A stretch of DNA of 64,000 nt from Flavobacteriales bacterium (GTDB lineage: Bacteria; Bacteroidota; Bacteroidia; JACJYZ01): the NCBI GenBank assembly GCA_020635855.1, contig JACJYZ010000002.1, positions 1,240,001-1,304,000 of the forward strand. The letters run 5' to 3'. Position numbers and translations under genes: made by a program. Every line of letters starts with the position of its first letter. Within the stretch, counting starts at the first letter, position 1. Under the pieces are notes generated by a model. It saw only the letters and a program-made list of their open reading frames with translations, had not been told where the DNA came from and did no database searches. Below, piece after piece: positions 35,210 to 43,167 of this stretch.

Positions 35210-35228
35210 GGGTCGTTTTGTTTGAATA

Positions 35229-35627
35229 TTATTCAGATACGGTTAGGGTTACGGAGAGCTTATCAAGGCTGTCGGCGTTTTCGAGTGTGGCAATGGTCAG
35301 CGTATTGGCTGTGTTGCCGCATTCTCCTTCAACCGAAGCACCAGCTGCTACTTCTTTGGTATCGGAAATGGGTGGGATCACCGGTGCATCGGCAAGGGTC
35401 AGTGTATAACCCACGGTTTGTGCACTTCCATTGGTGTTTTCCAGCCGAACGACGAAGTAAGATGCGCCGTCGCATTCCTGGATCTGTGCGCTTGCTGTTA
35501 CCCCGTCCTGTGTGGCCAATGTGGTCCAACCCTCCTGAGCAAATGCGGCAGGAGCGACCAACATGGCGGCTACAGAAAAGGTAGAGGCAACCGTCCTCCT
35601 GTGGGCAGACAAGAATCCTTTTTTCAT
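35229..35627 (-). CDS. Small secreted hypothetical protein upstream of the giant adhesin
   Basis: This 132-residue protein has a signal peptide (residues 1-31, ending VAPAAFAQ) and a mature part of about 101 residues. The mature part is threonine- and alanine-rich, beta-like, with two cysteines (IQECDGAS, EGECGNT) that could form a disulfide. I recognise no family. Only 19 bases separate it from the giant adhesin gene, so the two are probably co-transcribed. I chose ATG 35627 over 35693 because of the signal peptide. Confidence 0.65.
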   Translation of the reverse strand: MKKGFLSAHRRTVASTFSVAAMLVAPAAFAQEGWTTLATQDGVTASAQIQECDGASYFVVRLENTNGSAQTVGYTLTLADAPVIPPISDTKEVAAGASVEGECGNTANTLTIATLENADSLDKLSVTLTVSE

Positions 35628-36007
35628 AAACTTCCTTGGTTTAAATGTGATGTGAGATAGGGATATTAATGGTGTAAATTTTTCACCGGGCAAAGAAAGA
35701 AAATCAGGTTCTCTTAAGCTAGTTTTTTAATTGAATAAATTTTCCGAATCGAGTTTTTTTTGTTAATTTAAATCGTTTTATGTCAGTTGTTAACATACAA
35801 TATTTGTCAATTCGGATTTGAATAAAATGCTGTTGCGGTACGGGTTTTCGTTGCTTAATAAAAAGTTGATTTTTTGTGAACAAAACAGGAACACTTCGGG
35901 AATGGAGGATAGATCCTTGTATGAAGTGTTATGAGGTATGCGCCTGGGGGTCTGCAATTCATCGATTGGCATGAAAATCATACCTTCGTCGCAAAACAAA
36001 ACCGGAG
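35628..36007. other. 380-bp AT-rich divergent intergenic region
   Basis: No gene is visible between the small secreted gene (minus) and exonuclease III (plus). The region contains T-rich runs and a nested inverted repeat: AACACTTC (35890-35897) with GAAGTGTT (35923-35930), enclosing AGGAT/ATCCT (35906-35917). A weak -7-like TACCTTCG lies at 35981-35988, 19 bases before the exonuclease start. Confidence 0.5.
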
Positions 36008-36775
36008 ATGAACTTTATATCGTGGAATGTCAATGGGATAAGGGCTGTCATAAAAAAGGATTTCTTTCCCGTTCTGGAAGGTTTCAACGCAGATGTTTTG
36101 ATGCTGCAGGAAACCAAAGCCCAGGATGATCAGGTGCGCGAAGCTCTGTTTGGCATGATAGACGGGTATGAATTGTTTGTTACATCGGCTGAAAAGAAAG
36201 GTTATTCCGGTACGGCGATTCTGACCAGGCATCAGCCGCTGTCGGTTAAATACGGTATCGGTGATACCGAACATGACCAGGAGGGGCGTGTGATCACCCT
36301 GGAGTTTGATAGCTACTTTGTGGTGAACGTCTATGTTCCGAACGGATCGGCGGAACTAAAGAGAATCCCTTACAGGCAGAAATGGGATGTCGCGTTTCTT
36401 GCCTACCTTAAGAATCTTGAAGCATCCAAGCCGGTGATTATTGGTGGGGACTTCAATGTGGCCCATCAACCGATCGATCTGGCCAGGCCCAAAGACAATT
36501 ACAACAAAACGGCGGGCTACACACAAGTGGAGATAGATGGCTTTGAGCAGTTCATGCAATCGGGATGGGTGGATAGTTTCAGGGCGCTGCATCCGGAAGA
36601 AATCAAGTATTCTTTTTGGAACATTCGCTTTGGTGCGCGTGCGAGAAATGTTGGGTGGAGGATTGATTATTTTCTTGTAAGCTCCATGCTGAAGTCCCGG
36701 ATCACTGAGGCGGAAATTCTGAATGATGTGCACGGCTCCGACCATTGTCCGGTCAGCCTTACTTTGGAAGATTAG
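36008..36775 (+). CDS. xth: Exodeoxyribonuclease III (AP endonuclease)
   Basis: This 255-residue EEP-family nuclease makes the incision at abasic sites and has 3'-5' exonuclease activity in base excision repair. The motifs are complete: SWNVNGIRA, LMLQETKAQ (metal-binding Glu), IIGGDFNVAH, and the C-terminal GSDHCPVSLTL with the catalytic Asp-His. The start MNFISWNVNG is standard. Its 3' end overlaps the convergent lipoprotein gene by 17 bases. Confidence 0.95.
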   Translation: MNFISWNVNGIRAVIKKDFFPVLEGFNADVLMLQETKAQDDQVREALFGMIDGYELFVTSAEKKGYSGTAILTRHQPLSVKYGIGDTEHDQEGRVITLEFDSYFVVNVYVPNGSAELKRIPYRQKWDVAFLAYLKNLEASKPVIIGGDFNVAHQPIDLARPKDNYNKTAGYTQVEIDGFEQFMQSGWVDSFRALHPEEIKYSFWNIRFGARARNVGWRIDYFLVSSMLKSRITEAEILNDVHGSDHCPVSLTLED

Positions 36776-37406
36776 GGCTTCCTTGCTTCAGGCTTAATTC
36801 TTTCAGGGGGATCTTCAAACGATGATATCCATGAAATTCTCCTTCTGCGCCTATATACAGCTGTAGGTATTCCGGGGTGATGGTGAAATTCTTCGGTGCT
36901 GATGCCGCTTCCTGTTCAAAGGTGATGAAATCCATGTCTACCCTGTTTTGCTGGGTGTAGTTTTGCACATGTTCGCGGATGACACCCATGAAATCACCTG
37001 TAAACAAGTCGTTCAGGCTGTACCGTTTCATGTTGCGCGGGTCAATGGTAACGCTGTGGTAAATGTTGAGCGCGTGCCCCTCCATTTTGGTCAGGTATTC
37101 AATGGAGATAAGGGTGTCGTCTTCGGTAAGCACTTCGTAATTTACGTGTACGGAAAGGGCCGAATCACCTTCACTGAATCGTTGGATGAACCGCTCAAAC
37201 TCTTCGATGCCCCTGATGCCTGTCAACGCCAGTGAAACAGTGTCTCCTTTCCCTTGCAACAACAGGGGGTAATTGTATTCCACATGACATTTGCCATTGA
37301 TGGATGAGAAATTCTCGGTTCTGTTTATGATTGTATAACTGGTGTTCCGCTGGCACCCAACCATTCCGATGAGGCCCATCATCATGAAATAAATTCCCTT
37401 TCTCAT
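36759..37406 (-). CDS. Lipoprotein with DUF4163/DUF3298 (RsiV-like) domain
   Basis: This 215-residue putative lipoprotein has a signal peptide ending in the lipobox GMVGC, with Cys18 as the lipidation site. The rest matches the DUF4163-DUF3298 arrangement: a strand-rich N-terminal half (GKCHVEYNYPLL) and a C-terminal half with YSLNDLFTGDFMGVIREHV and FTITPEYLQLYIGAEGEF. The related RsiV binds lysozyme, but the family is broad, so function here is unknown. It is 186 bases downstream of dnaE on the same strand. Confidence 0.8.
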   Translation of the reverse strand: MRKGIYFMMMGLIGMVGCQRNTSYTIINRTENFSSINGKCHVEYNYPLLLQGKGDTVSLALTGIRGIEEFERFIQRFSEGDSALSVHVNYEVLTEDDTLISIEYLTKMEGHALNIYHSVTIDPRNMKRYSLNDLFTGDFMGVIREHVQNYTQQNRVDMDFITFEQEAASAPKNFTITPEYLQLYIGAEGEFHGYHRLKIPLKELSLKQGSPNLPK

Positions 37407-37592
37407 TTGACCAATTTAATGGAAATGCCCGAATGTATGAAACGTGAACTTTTTACGATGATGGCCTGCTTGGGTTCCTTTGCAGCGGTATGATTGGATG
37501 ACAAGCCGATGAATGAGGATCAAATTATTTTATAGCCAGACCGGTTTGGTTTGTTCGAACAGTGATGTTTGTGCCGGGATGAATGCATTTGC

Positions 37593-40500
37593 TTAACGTT
37601 TTTTTGATGATGGCATCACACGGCCCGTGTCATAGGAAGAAGGAAGTTTCAGCCGGTGAGGTACCTCGTCCATGTGATTGTATTCAAGTCTGTGCAGCTG
37701 GATGGTTTCAAGCGTGATAAAGCCGAAGTCATCCACCACTTTACCCTTTATCAGGTAACAGCCCGGACCGCGAAAGGGGTACCTTTGTGAGATATTCGGG
37801 AACTGCACCGAGTCAATCCAATGCCCCTGCCTGTCAATGAAAGTGCCGAAGCTCATCTTTTGTCCGTTTCCCGTTTGGGTATGTTTGACATGTACCAGGT
37901 AGCCCGTGATTTCTATGATTTTGCCCACATGGTATTTCATTTTGTCGGCGGGGATCTTGTCTTCGGGAAGTTGTGTGACCAGTTCAAAGGGCGATGTGGA
38001 GAGGGAAAATCCGAGCAGTTCCATTTCTGTGTAGGCCGTTTCCAGTGGGTGGTGAAACAGTTCGGGAAGGGTGAACTTCCGTGCGGTTTCCCTGAAAAGG
38101 GAAGGGGTGGGCGCTGAGCGCTTCCGGTTGCCGAGTAAATCATGCGCGTCCCATAGGAGTTCCTTCGCAGGTTTTTTGGTGAACCGCAGCGCGCCTATCC
38201 GGATGAGTATCCGCAATTGTTCCAGTGGTATCTCCATGCGGTTGGTGATGTCCTGCAGGCTCCCGAACGGACCTTCGTAGTCGCGTGTTGCAAGGAGCTT
38301 ACGGATCACCTGCTCATCCAGTCCTTTGACCATTCCCAATCCCAGGTATATGCTGTTGCCATGGAGGGTGGCGGCCATGTGACTGCTGTTGATGCAGGGC
38401 GCTTCCACTTTTCCGCCGAGCATAACGGCTTCATGGATGTAAAGTTCGGGTCGGTAAAACCCGCCTCCGTTGTTGATGGTAGCCGTCAGGTATTCCAGGG
38501 GAAAGTGAGCTTTCAGATACAGTGCCTGAAAACTTTCCACCGCATAAGACGCGGAATGCCCTTTTGCGAAGGCATAGTTGGCAAAGCTTTCGATCTGCTT
38601 CCAGATATCTGCGATAACGGGTTCGGAGTAACCTTTCGCTTTGCAGTTGGAGAAAAAGCGGTCGCGTACCTTGTGGAACTCATTGCGTTGTTTGAATTTC
38701 CACGACATGCCCCTTCTGAGGATGTCTGCTTCTCCCATCGTCAGCTCCGCAAAGTAGTGGGCCACTTTCATCACATCTTCCTGGTATACCATCACGCCAT
38801 AGGTTTCATGGAGCAGGTCGTACAGCTCGGGGAGTTGCTCTCTGGCTGAAACCCTGTATTCGGGATACCGGTACCTGCGCACGTATTCACCCATCATGCC
38901 GCTTTTTGAAACGCCGGGCCGAATGATGGAACTGGCGGCTACAAGCCGCAGGTAATCATCTGCCTGGAGTTTGGTAAGCAGCATGCGCATGGCCGGGGAT
39001 TCAATGTAGAAGCAACCGATGGCCATGCCGGTTCTAAGCAGGTGGCGTACCTGTTCATCTTCTTTGAACCGTTGAATGTCATGGATATCGATTCTGGTGT
39101 TTCGTTGTTTCTCTATGATGGTGATGGCATCCTGGATCTTGCTCAAGCCCCGTTGCCCAAGGATGTCGAACTTGGCATAGCCGAGGTCTTCCGCTTCGAG
39201 CATGCTGAAATGTGTGGTGGGAAATCCTTTGGGAGGGATCGTGGTGGCTGTGAACGTATGCAGCGCTTCCTGTGAAACCAGGATGCCGCTCGAATGTACG
39301 CTAAGGTGATTGGGGAAGTCGTGGATGAGATGACTGTATTGCAATACCAGTTTTCCCATGTCATCAGCTTGCTTTGGATGGTCAAGTGTTTGCAGTTTGT
39401 CGATCTCTTGTGCGGGAAGTCCGAATACCTTGCCGAGTTCACGAATCACCGACCGATATTGGAATGTGTTGTATGCCCCGAGCAACGCGGTGTGCTTCCA
39501 GCCGTGCCGGTCAAAGAGGTATTGGGTGATGGCTTGCCGGTCCCGGGAACAGAAGTCGATATCAAAGTCGGGTGGACTGTTGCGGCTGGGATTGATGAAT
39601 CGTTCGAAGTACAGGTCCAGTTCCAGCGGATCTACATCTGTGATGCCGATCAGGAAGGCCACCATGCTGTTTGCGCCGCTTCCTCTTCCCACATGGTAGT
39701 AATTGTGCCGGCGTGCAAAGCGTACCAGGTCCCAGTTGATCAGGAAATAAGCGCAGAACTGGAGTTGGCAGATTACATCAAGCTCTTTCTCCATGCGGGC
39801 AATGATCTCAGGGGTGATGTGCGGATATCTGTATGTAATCCCTTCTTTACATTGTTGGCGAAGCAAAGCGATGTCTTCGGTGGATGAAGAGGTGAAGTGC
39901 ATTTTGTTTTTAGGGGTTTTGAACTCGAATGAAATGGTGCACTGCTCCAGGATCCGGCAGGTGTTGTTTGCAATCAGAGAATGGTGTTCAAGCATGATTT
40001 GCAATTCCCGAAGGGATGGCATGGTTTCATCGGGTGGTGCTTCTTCTTGTTTTGCTAGTTTGCTGAGCAGGGTGTTGTTGTCGATTGCTCTCAGCAACCT
40101 GTGGGTGTTGTATCCACGCTTGTCCAGGAAGGTGACGGGTTGCAGCAGCACCAGTTTGTGTGCATGGTTCTTCCAGGTGGAAAAGGGCAGATGTCTGAGT
40201 TGGGAGAGTCTTACGCCTGCAAACTCGTGTTTCTGTAATGATTCGGGAGAAGTGTTTTGAAGCGGATATATGATGAAGGTGTCGGGGATGGAGGGTGCGT
40301 GGTTTGGAAACGGCGTTTGGGTGTGGCTGTGCAGGATGAAGTGTTCGTTCAGTGCTTTGTATCCGTTGTTGTTCCGGGCAAGTCCTATGTACTGTTGTTG
40401 TGCGCCGTTCCGGAAATCAATACCAAGCACCGGTTGGATGCCGTATTCAGGTGCCAGGCGAACATAGTCCACACAGGCAGATGTGCTGTTGATGTCTGTG

Positions 40501-40607
40501 AGTGCTGCAATGTTGTGGCCTCTTTCTGAAAGTGCCTGCAGGAGTTGCCTGGGGGAAAGGGTGCCGTATTTGAAGCTGTAATAAGTATGGCAGTTTACCA
40601 GCATCAC
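37593..40607 (-). CDS. Short DNA polymerase III alpha subunit (DnaE2-like)
   Basis: This 1004-residue C-family polymerase is shorter than a replicative DnaE. Domains in order: an N-terminal PHP domain that begins VNCHTYYSFKYGTLS, so the usual HxH metal ligands are partly lost; the palm with PDFDIDFCSRD (residues about 346-352) and AKFDILGQRGL (near 477), giving three intact catalytic aspartates; a helix-hairpin-helix region; and an OB-fold (about 895-975). There is no C-terminal tau-binding extension. It lies 8 bases downstream of dinB and is likely its partner in damage-tolerant synthesis. Confidence 0.88.
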   Translation of the reverse strand: MMLVNCHTYYSFKYGTLSPRQLLQALSERGHNIAALTDINSTSACVDYVRLAPEYGIQPVLGIDFRNGAQQQYIGLARNNNGYKALNEHFILHSHTQTPFPNHAPSIPDTFIIYPLQNTSPESLQKHEFAGVRLSQLRHLPFSTWKNHAHKLVLLQPVTFLDKRGYNTHRLLRAIDNNTLLSKLAKQEEAPPDETMPSLRELQIMLEHHSLIANNTCRILEQCTISFEFKTPKNKMHFTSSSTEDIALLRQQCKEGITYRYPHITPEIIARMEKELDVICQLQFCAYFLINWDLVRFARRHNYYHVGRGSGANSMVAFLIGITDVDPLELDLYFERFINPSRNSPPDFDIDFCSRDRQAITQYLFDRHGWKHTALLGAYNTFQYRSVIRELGKVFGLPAQEIDKLQTLDHPKQADDMGKLVLQYSHLIHDFPNHLSVHSSGILVSQEALHTFTATTIPPKGFPTTHFSMLEAEDLGYAKFDILGQRGLSKIQDAITIIEKQRNTRIDIHDIQRFKEDEQVRHLLRTGMAIGCFYIESPAMRMLLTKLQADDYLRLVAASSIIRPGVSKSGMMGEYVRRYRYPEYRVSAREQLPELYDLLHETYGVMVYQEDVMKVAHYFAELTMGEADILRRGMSWKFKQRNEFHKVRDRFFSNCKAKGYSEPVIADIWKQIESFANYAFAKGHSASYAVESFQALYLKAHFPLEYLTATINNGGGFYRPELYIHEAVMLGGKVEAPCINSSHMAATLHGNSIYLGLGMVKGLDEQVIRKLLATRDYEGPFGSLQDITNRMEIPLEQLRILIRIGALRFTKKPAKELLWDAHDLLGNRKRSAPTPSLFRETARKFTLPELFHHPLETAYTEMELLGFSLSTSPFELVTQLPEDKIPADKMKYHVGKIIEITGYLVHVKHTQTGNGQKMSFGTFIDRQGHWIDSVQFPNISQRYPFRGPGCYLIKGKVVDDFGFITLETIQLHRLEYNHMDEVPHRLKLPSSYDTGRVMPSSKKR

Positions 40608-40615
40608 ATGGTGTT

Positions 40616-41830
40616 TTATTGCCGCCGGTGGGCAGGTATCACAGGTGGTTCTCCGTTGAACGGATTGGTCATCATGCCCACACCCCTTGTATCCATTGTG
40701 GATGCGCGTTTGACAGCTTGTTGTCCGAACCGGTTTCTGATCTTATCCATGGCTTGGTACAGGTTGATCATTTCTTCCGTGTCATCGAACAGGTTGATTT
40801 GATAACCTCCTCCGACCAGATGGCTGAACCGCACGCCCACTAGTCTGACGAGTACCCTGCGGTCATACAGCTGGTCAAATAGCTCCAGTACCTGTTGAAT
40901 CAGGGTGTGGTCACATGAGGTGTAAGGGATCTGTTTCTGCCTGCTGCGGGTGTCGAAGTCGGAATAACGCACGGTGACGGCTACACATGACGTAAGCTTG
41001 TTACCGTTCCGGAGGTAGTATGCCAGTTTCTCAGCCATGGTTGTCAGGATCTCCCGGAGTCTCCGCACATCGATGGTGTCGTGTTCAAAGGTGAGTGACG
41101 ACGAAATGGACTTGCGTTCATGGTAGGGGACAACCGGACTGTTGTCAATGCCCCGGGCTTTTTTCCAGATGATGTTCCCGTTTTTTCCCAGCACGCGCTC
41201 CACCAGTTCCAGGGGCATGTTCTGCATGGTATGGATGAATTCAATGCCCATGCTTCTCAGGATCTTGTGGGTTTGTTCCCCGACCATGGGGAGCTTGTTG
41301 ATGGTCAGTGGGGCGAGAAACGATTGTTCGAGTCCTTTGTTGATCTCTATGTGGTTGTTGGGTTTGACCTCGTTGGTACCCACCTTGGCAACGGTTTTAC
41401 TTGTGGAAAGGCCAAATGAAATGGGTAGTCCTGTCTCCTTCATGATCTTTTCACGCAACTCACGGGCCCACTGGTAGCAACCGAAAAAACGATCCATGCC
41501 ACTGACGTCCAGGTAGAATTCGTCAATGGATGATTTCTCGTACACCGGTGCATTTTCCCGGATGATGTCCGTAACCATGTTGGAGAACTTGCTATAAGTG
41601 GAAGCATCTCCCCGGATCACAATGGCATGTGGACAAAGCTGCTGAGCCAGCCGCATGGGCATAGCTGAATGAACGCCATAGGCACGTGTTTCATAACTGC
41701 ATGCGGCCACCACGCCCCGGTTTCCACCCCCGCCAACCAGTACCGGTTTCCCATTCAGCCTGGAATCCAGGAGGCGTTCGCATGACACAAAAAACGTGTC
41801 CAGGTCCATATGAATGATGTGTCGGTTCAT
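40616..41830 (-). CDS. dinB: Y-family DNA polymerase IV (DinB)
   Basis: This 404-residue translesion polymerase has the catalytic motif IHMDLDTFFVSCERLL (Asp9) and SSIDEFYLDVSG (acidic pair near residue 101). A helix-hairpin-helix segment and a little-finger domain follow. The sequence QINLF near residue 343 fits the QxxLF beta-clamp binding pattern. Catalytic residues are intact, so it is not an ImuB-type inactive homologue. It is the first gene of the dinB-dnaE unit and has two similar palindromic boxes 66-112 bases upstream. No imuA-like gene adjoins it. Confidence 0.92.
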   Translation of the reverse strand: MNRHIIHMDLDTFFVSCERLLDSRLNGKPVLVGGGGNRGVVAACSYETRAYGVHSAMPMRLAQQLCPHAIVIRGDASTYSKFSNMVTDIIRENAPVYEKSSIDEFYLDVSGMDRFFGCYQWARELREKIMKETGLPISFGLSTSKTVAKVGTNEVKPNNHIEINKGLEQSFLAPLTINKLPMVGEQTHKILRSMGIEFIHTMQNMPLELVERVLGKNGNIIWKKARGIDNSPVVPYHERKSISSSLTFEHDTIDVRRLREILTTMAEKLAYYLRNGNKLTSCVAVTVRYSDFDTRSRQKQIPYTSCDHTLIQQVLELFDQLYDRRVLVRLVGVRFSHLVGGGYQINLFDDTEEMINLYQAMDKIRNRFGQQAVKRASTMDTRGVGMMTNPFNGEPPVIPAHRRQ

Positions 41831-41895
41831 TCTCTAACTGCGTTTGCTTTTTGTCTGATGGGTATAGGGTTGTGGTTTTGCTGTTGTAAGATTAC

Positions 41896-41942
41896 GATAA
41901 ATAATATCAATATGTTTTCTTTAATTTGAGATAAATTTTATC
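41896..41942. promoter_or_regulatory. Two similar palindromic boxes upstream of dinB
   Basis: GATAAATAATATC (41896-41908) and GATAAATTTTATC (41930-41942) differ at two positions. The second is a perfect inverted repeat around one base (GATAAA-T-TTTATC), the first a partial one. They lie 34 bases apart in the divergent region of dinB and the nuclease gene and could bind a dimeric repressor. The surrounding DNA is AT-rich, so chance is possible. Confidence 0.35.
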
Positions 41943-42060
41943 ATTTTAAAATCCTTGTCACGTCAATGTTTTTCAGCCCTGCTCACCTGTTTATCCCTTC
42001 CGTTGGGAACATCATGCAAGGAAAGTGCTAACTTCCGGCCTTCAATCAACTTTTGCTCCC

Positions 42061-43131
42061 ATGATGTTCAGCATCGCAAAACACTGGTTGCGCACCCCGG
42101 TTTATGCAATGGTTTTCTTGGTTGTTCCGGGTCTCTTCTCAGGGATCAGTGCCCAACAACAAGCTACTATCACAACAGGTGGACAAGTATTGCTGTATAG
42201 CAACCATACATGGAAGGATGCTAAAGATGATGCGCTTTTTCAGATCCAGCCGTCCGTTTCGCCGTTGTCCATGGAGCCCTCTGCACTGCCGGGAATCCAG
42301 GTAGTACATCATACCGGATACTCGCTGGGATACTCGGAACCGCACGAACAACCCCAATGGGTGGCGTACATACTTACAGCTGAGGCCCTGGCAAATCCGG
42401 TGGAGCGGAATGCAACTTTCCAGGAAGATGCATTGGTGACTACGGGCACTGCAAGTGATCAGGACTATCAGGGGGCTGGTTATGACCGAGGACATATGGC
42501 TCCGGCTTTGGACATGTCATCTACGGAGATTACCATGAAAGAGTCGTTCCTGTATAGCAACGTGTCGCCACAAACAGCCGGGTTCAACCGCGGTATATGG
42601 AAAAGATTGGAAACGCAGGTGCGCGCATGGGCAAAAGAGGAAGGTGCCGTGTATGTAGTTACGGGGCCTTTGCTCAAGGATGGTTTACCAGTTATCGGTT
42701 CCGACAGCGTTTCGGTACCCGACGCGTTTTTCAAAGTAATCCTGGAATACAAGGCGCCCGGAGCAAAAGGGATAGGGTTTATCTTGCCTGCGCAAAGCTC
42801 GGATGGCAGCCTGATGGAATTTGCCGTAACCATTGATAGCGTGGAGAAAGCAACCGGCATCGACTTCTTTCCTGCACTTCCTGATGACCAGGAGCAACTG
42901 ATTGAATCCTCATTGCCCCTGTATTCTTTCCAATGGCTTGATGCAGGCACCCCGTCTGACGACAACGATGATGGAGATAAACGGGATGTGGCTGTACAAT
43001 GCAAAGGATTGACCAATTCCGGAAAAAGATGTAAGAATATGACCCGTAATCTGAACGGGTATTGTCACCTTCACCAGAACCAGGCGCCGTCTATGAGCAC
43101 TCCGGCACCTGCCAAACCGGGTGATCAATAG
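42061..43131 (+). CDS. Secreted DNA/RNA non-specific endonuclease with C-terminal Cys/His motif
   Basis: This 356-residue exported nuclease has a signal peptide (residues 1-31, ending SGISAQ). An N-terminal segment with GGQVLLYSNHTWK precedes the NUC1-type nuclease domain. That domain carries the signature DRGHMAPA at residues 142-149 (catalytic His145), then YSNVSPQTAGFNRGIWKRLE with the metal-binding Asn. After an acidic linker (SDDNDDGDKRD) comes a short element CKGLTNSGKRC...GYCHLHQ that resembles DUF5763-type small Cys/His modules and may bind zinc. The start at 42061 is favoured over 42025 by the signal peptide. Confidence 0.88.
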   Translation: MMFSIAKHWLRTPVYAMVFLVVPGLFSGISAQQQATITTGGQVLLYSNHTWKDAKDDALFQIQPSVSPLSMEPSALPGIQVVHHTGYSLGYSEPHEQPQWVAYILTAEALANPVERNATFQEDALVTTGTASDQDYQGAGYDRGHMAPALDMSSTEITMKESFLYSNVSPQTAGFNRGIWKRLETQVRAWAKEEGAVYVVTGPLLKDGLPVIGSDSVSVPDAFFKVILEYKAPGAKGIGFILPAQSSDGSLMEFAVTIDSVEKATGIDFFPALPDDQEQLIESSLPLYSFQWLDAGTPSDDNDDGDKRDVAVQCKGLTNSGKRCKNMTRNLNGYCHLHQNQAPSMSTPAPAKPGDQ

Positions 43132-43167
43132 TTGGCTTTTTTGTTGTTGATATGAATAAACCCCCGT

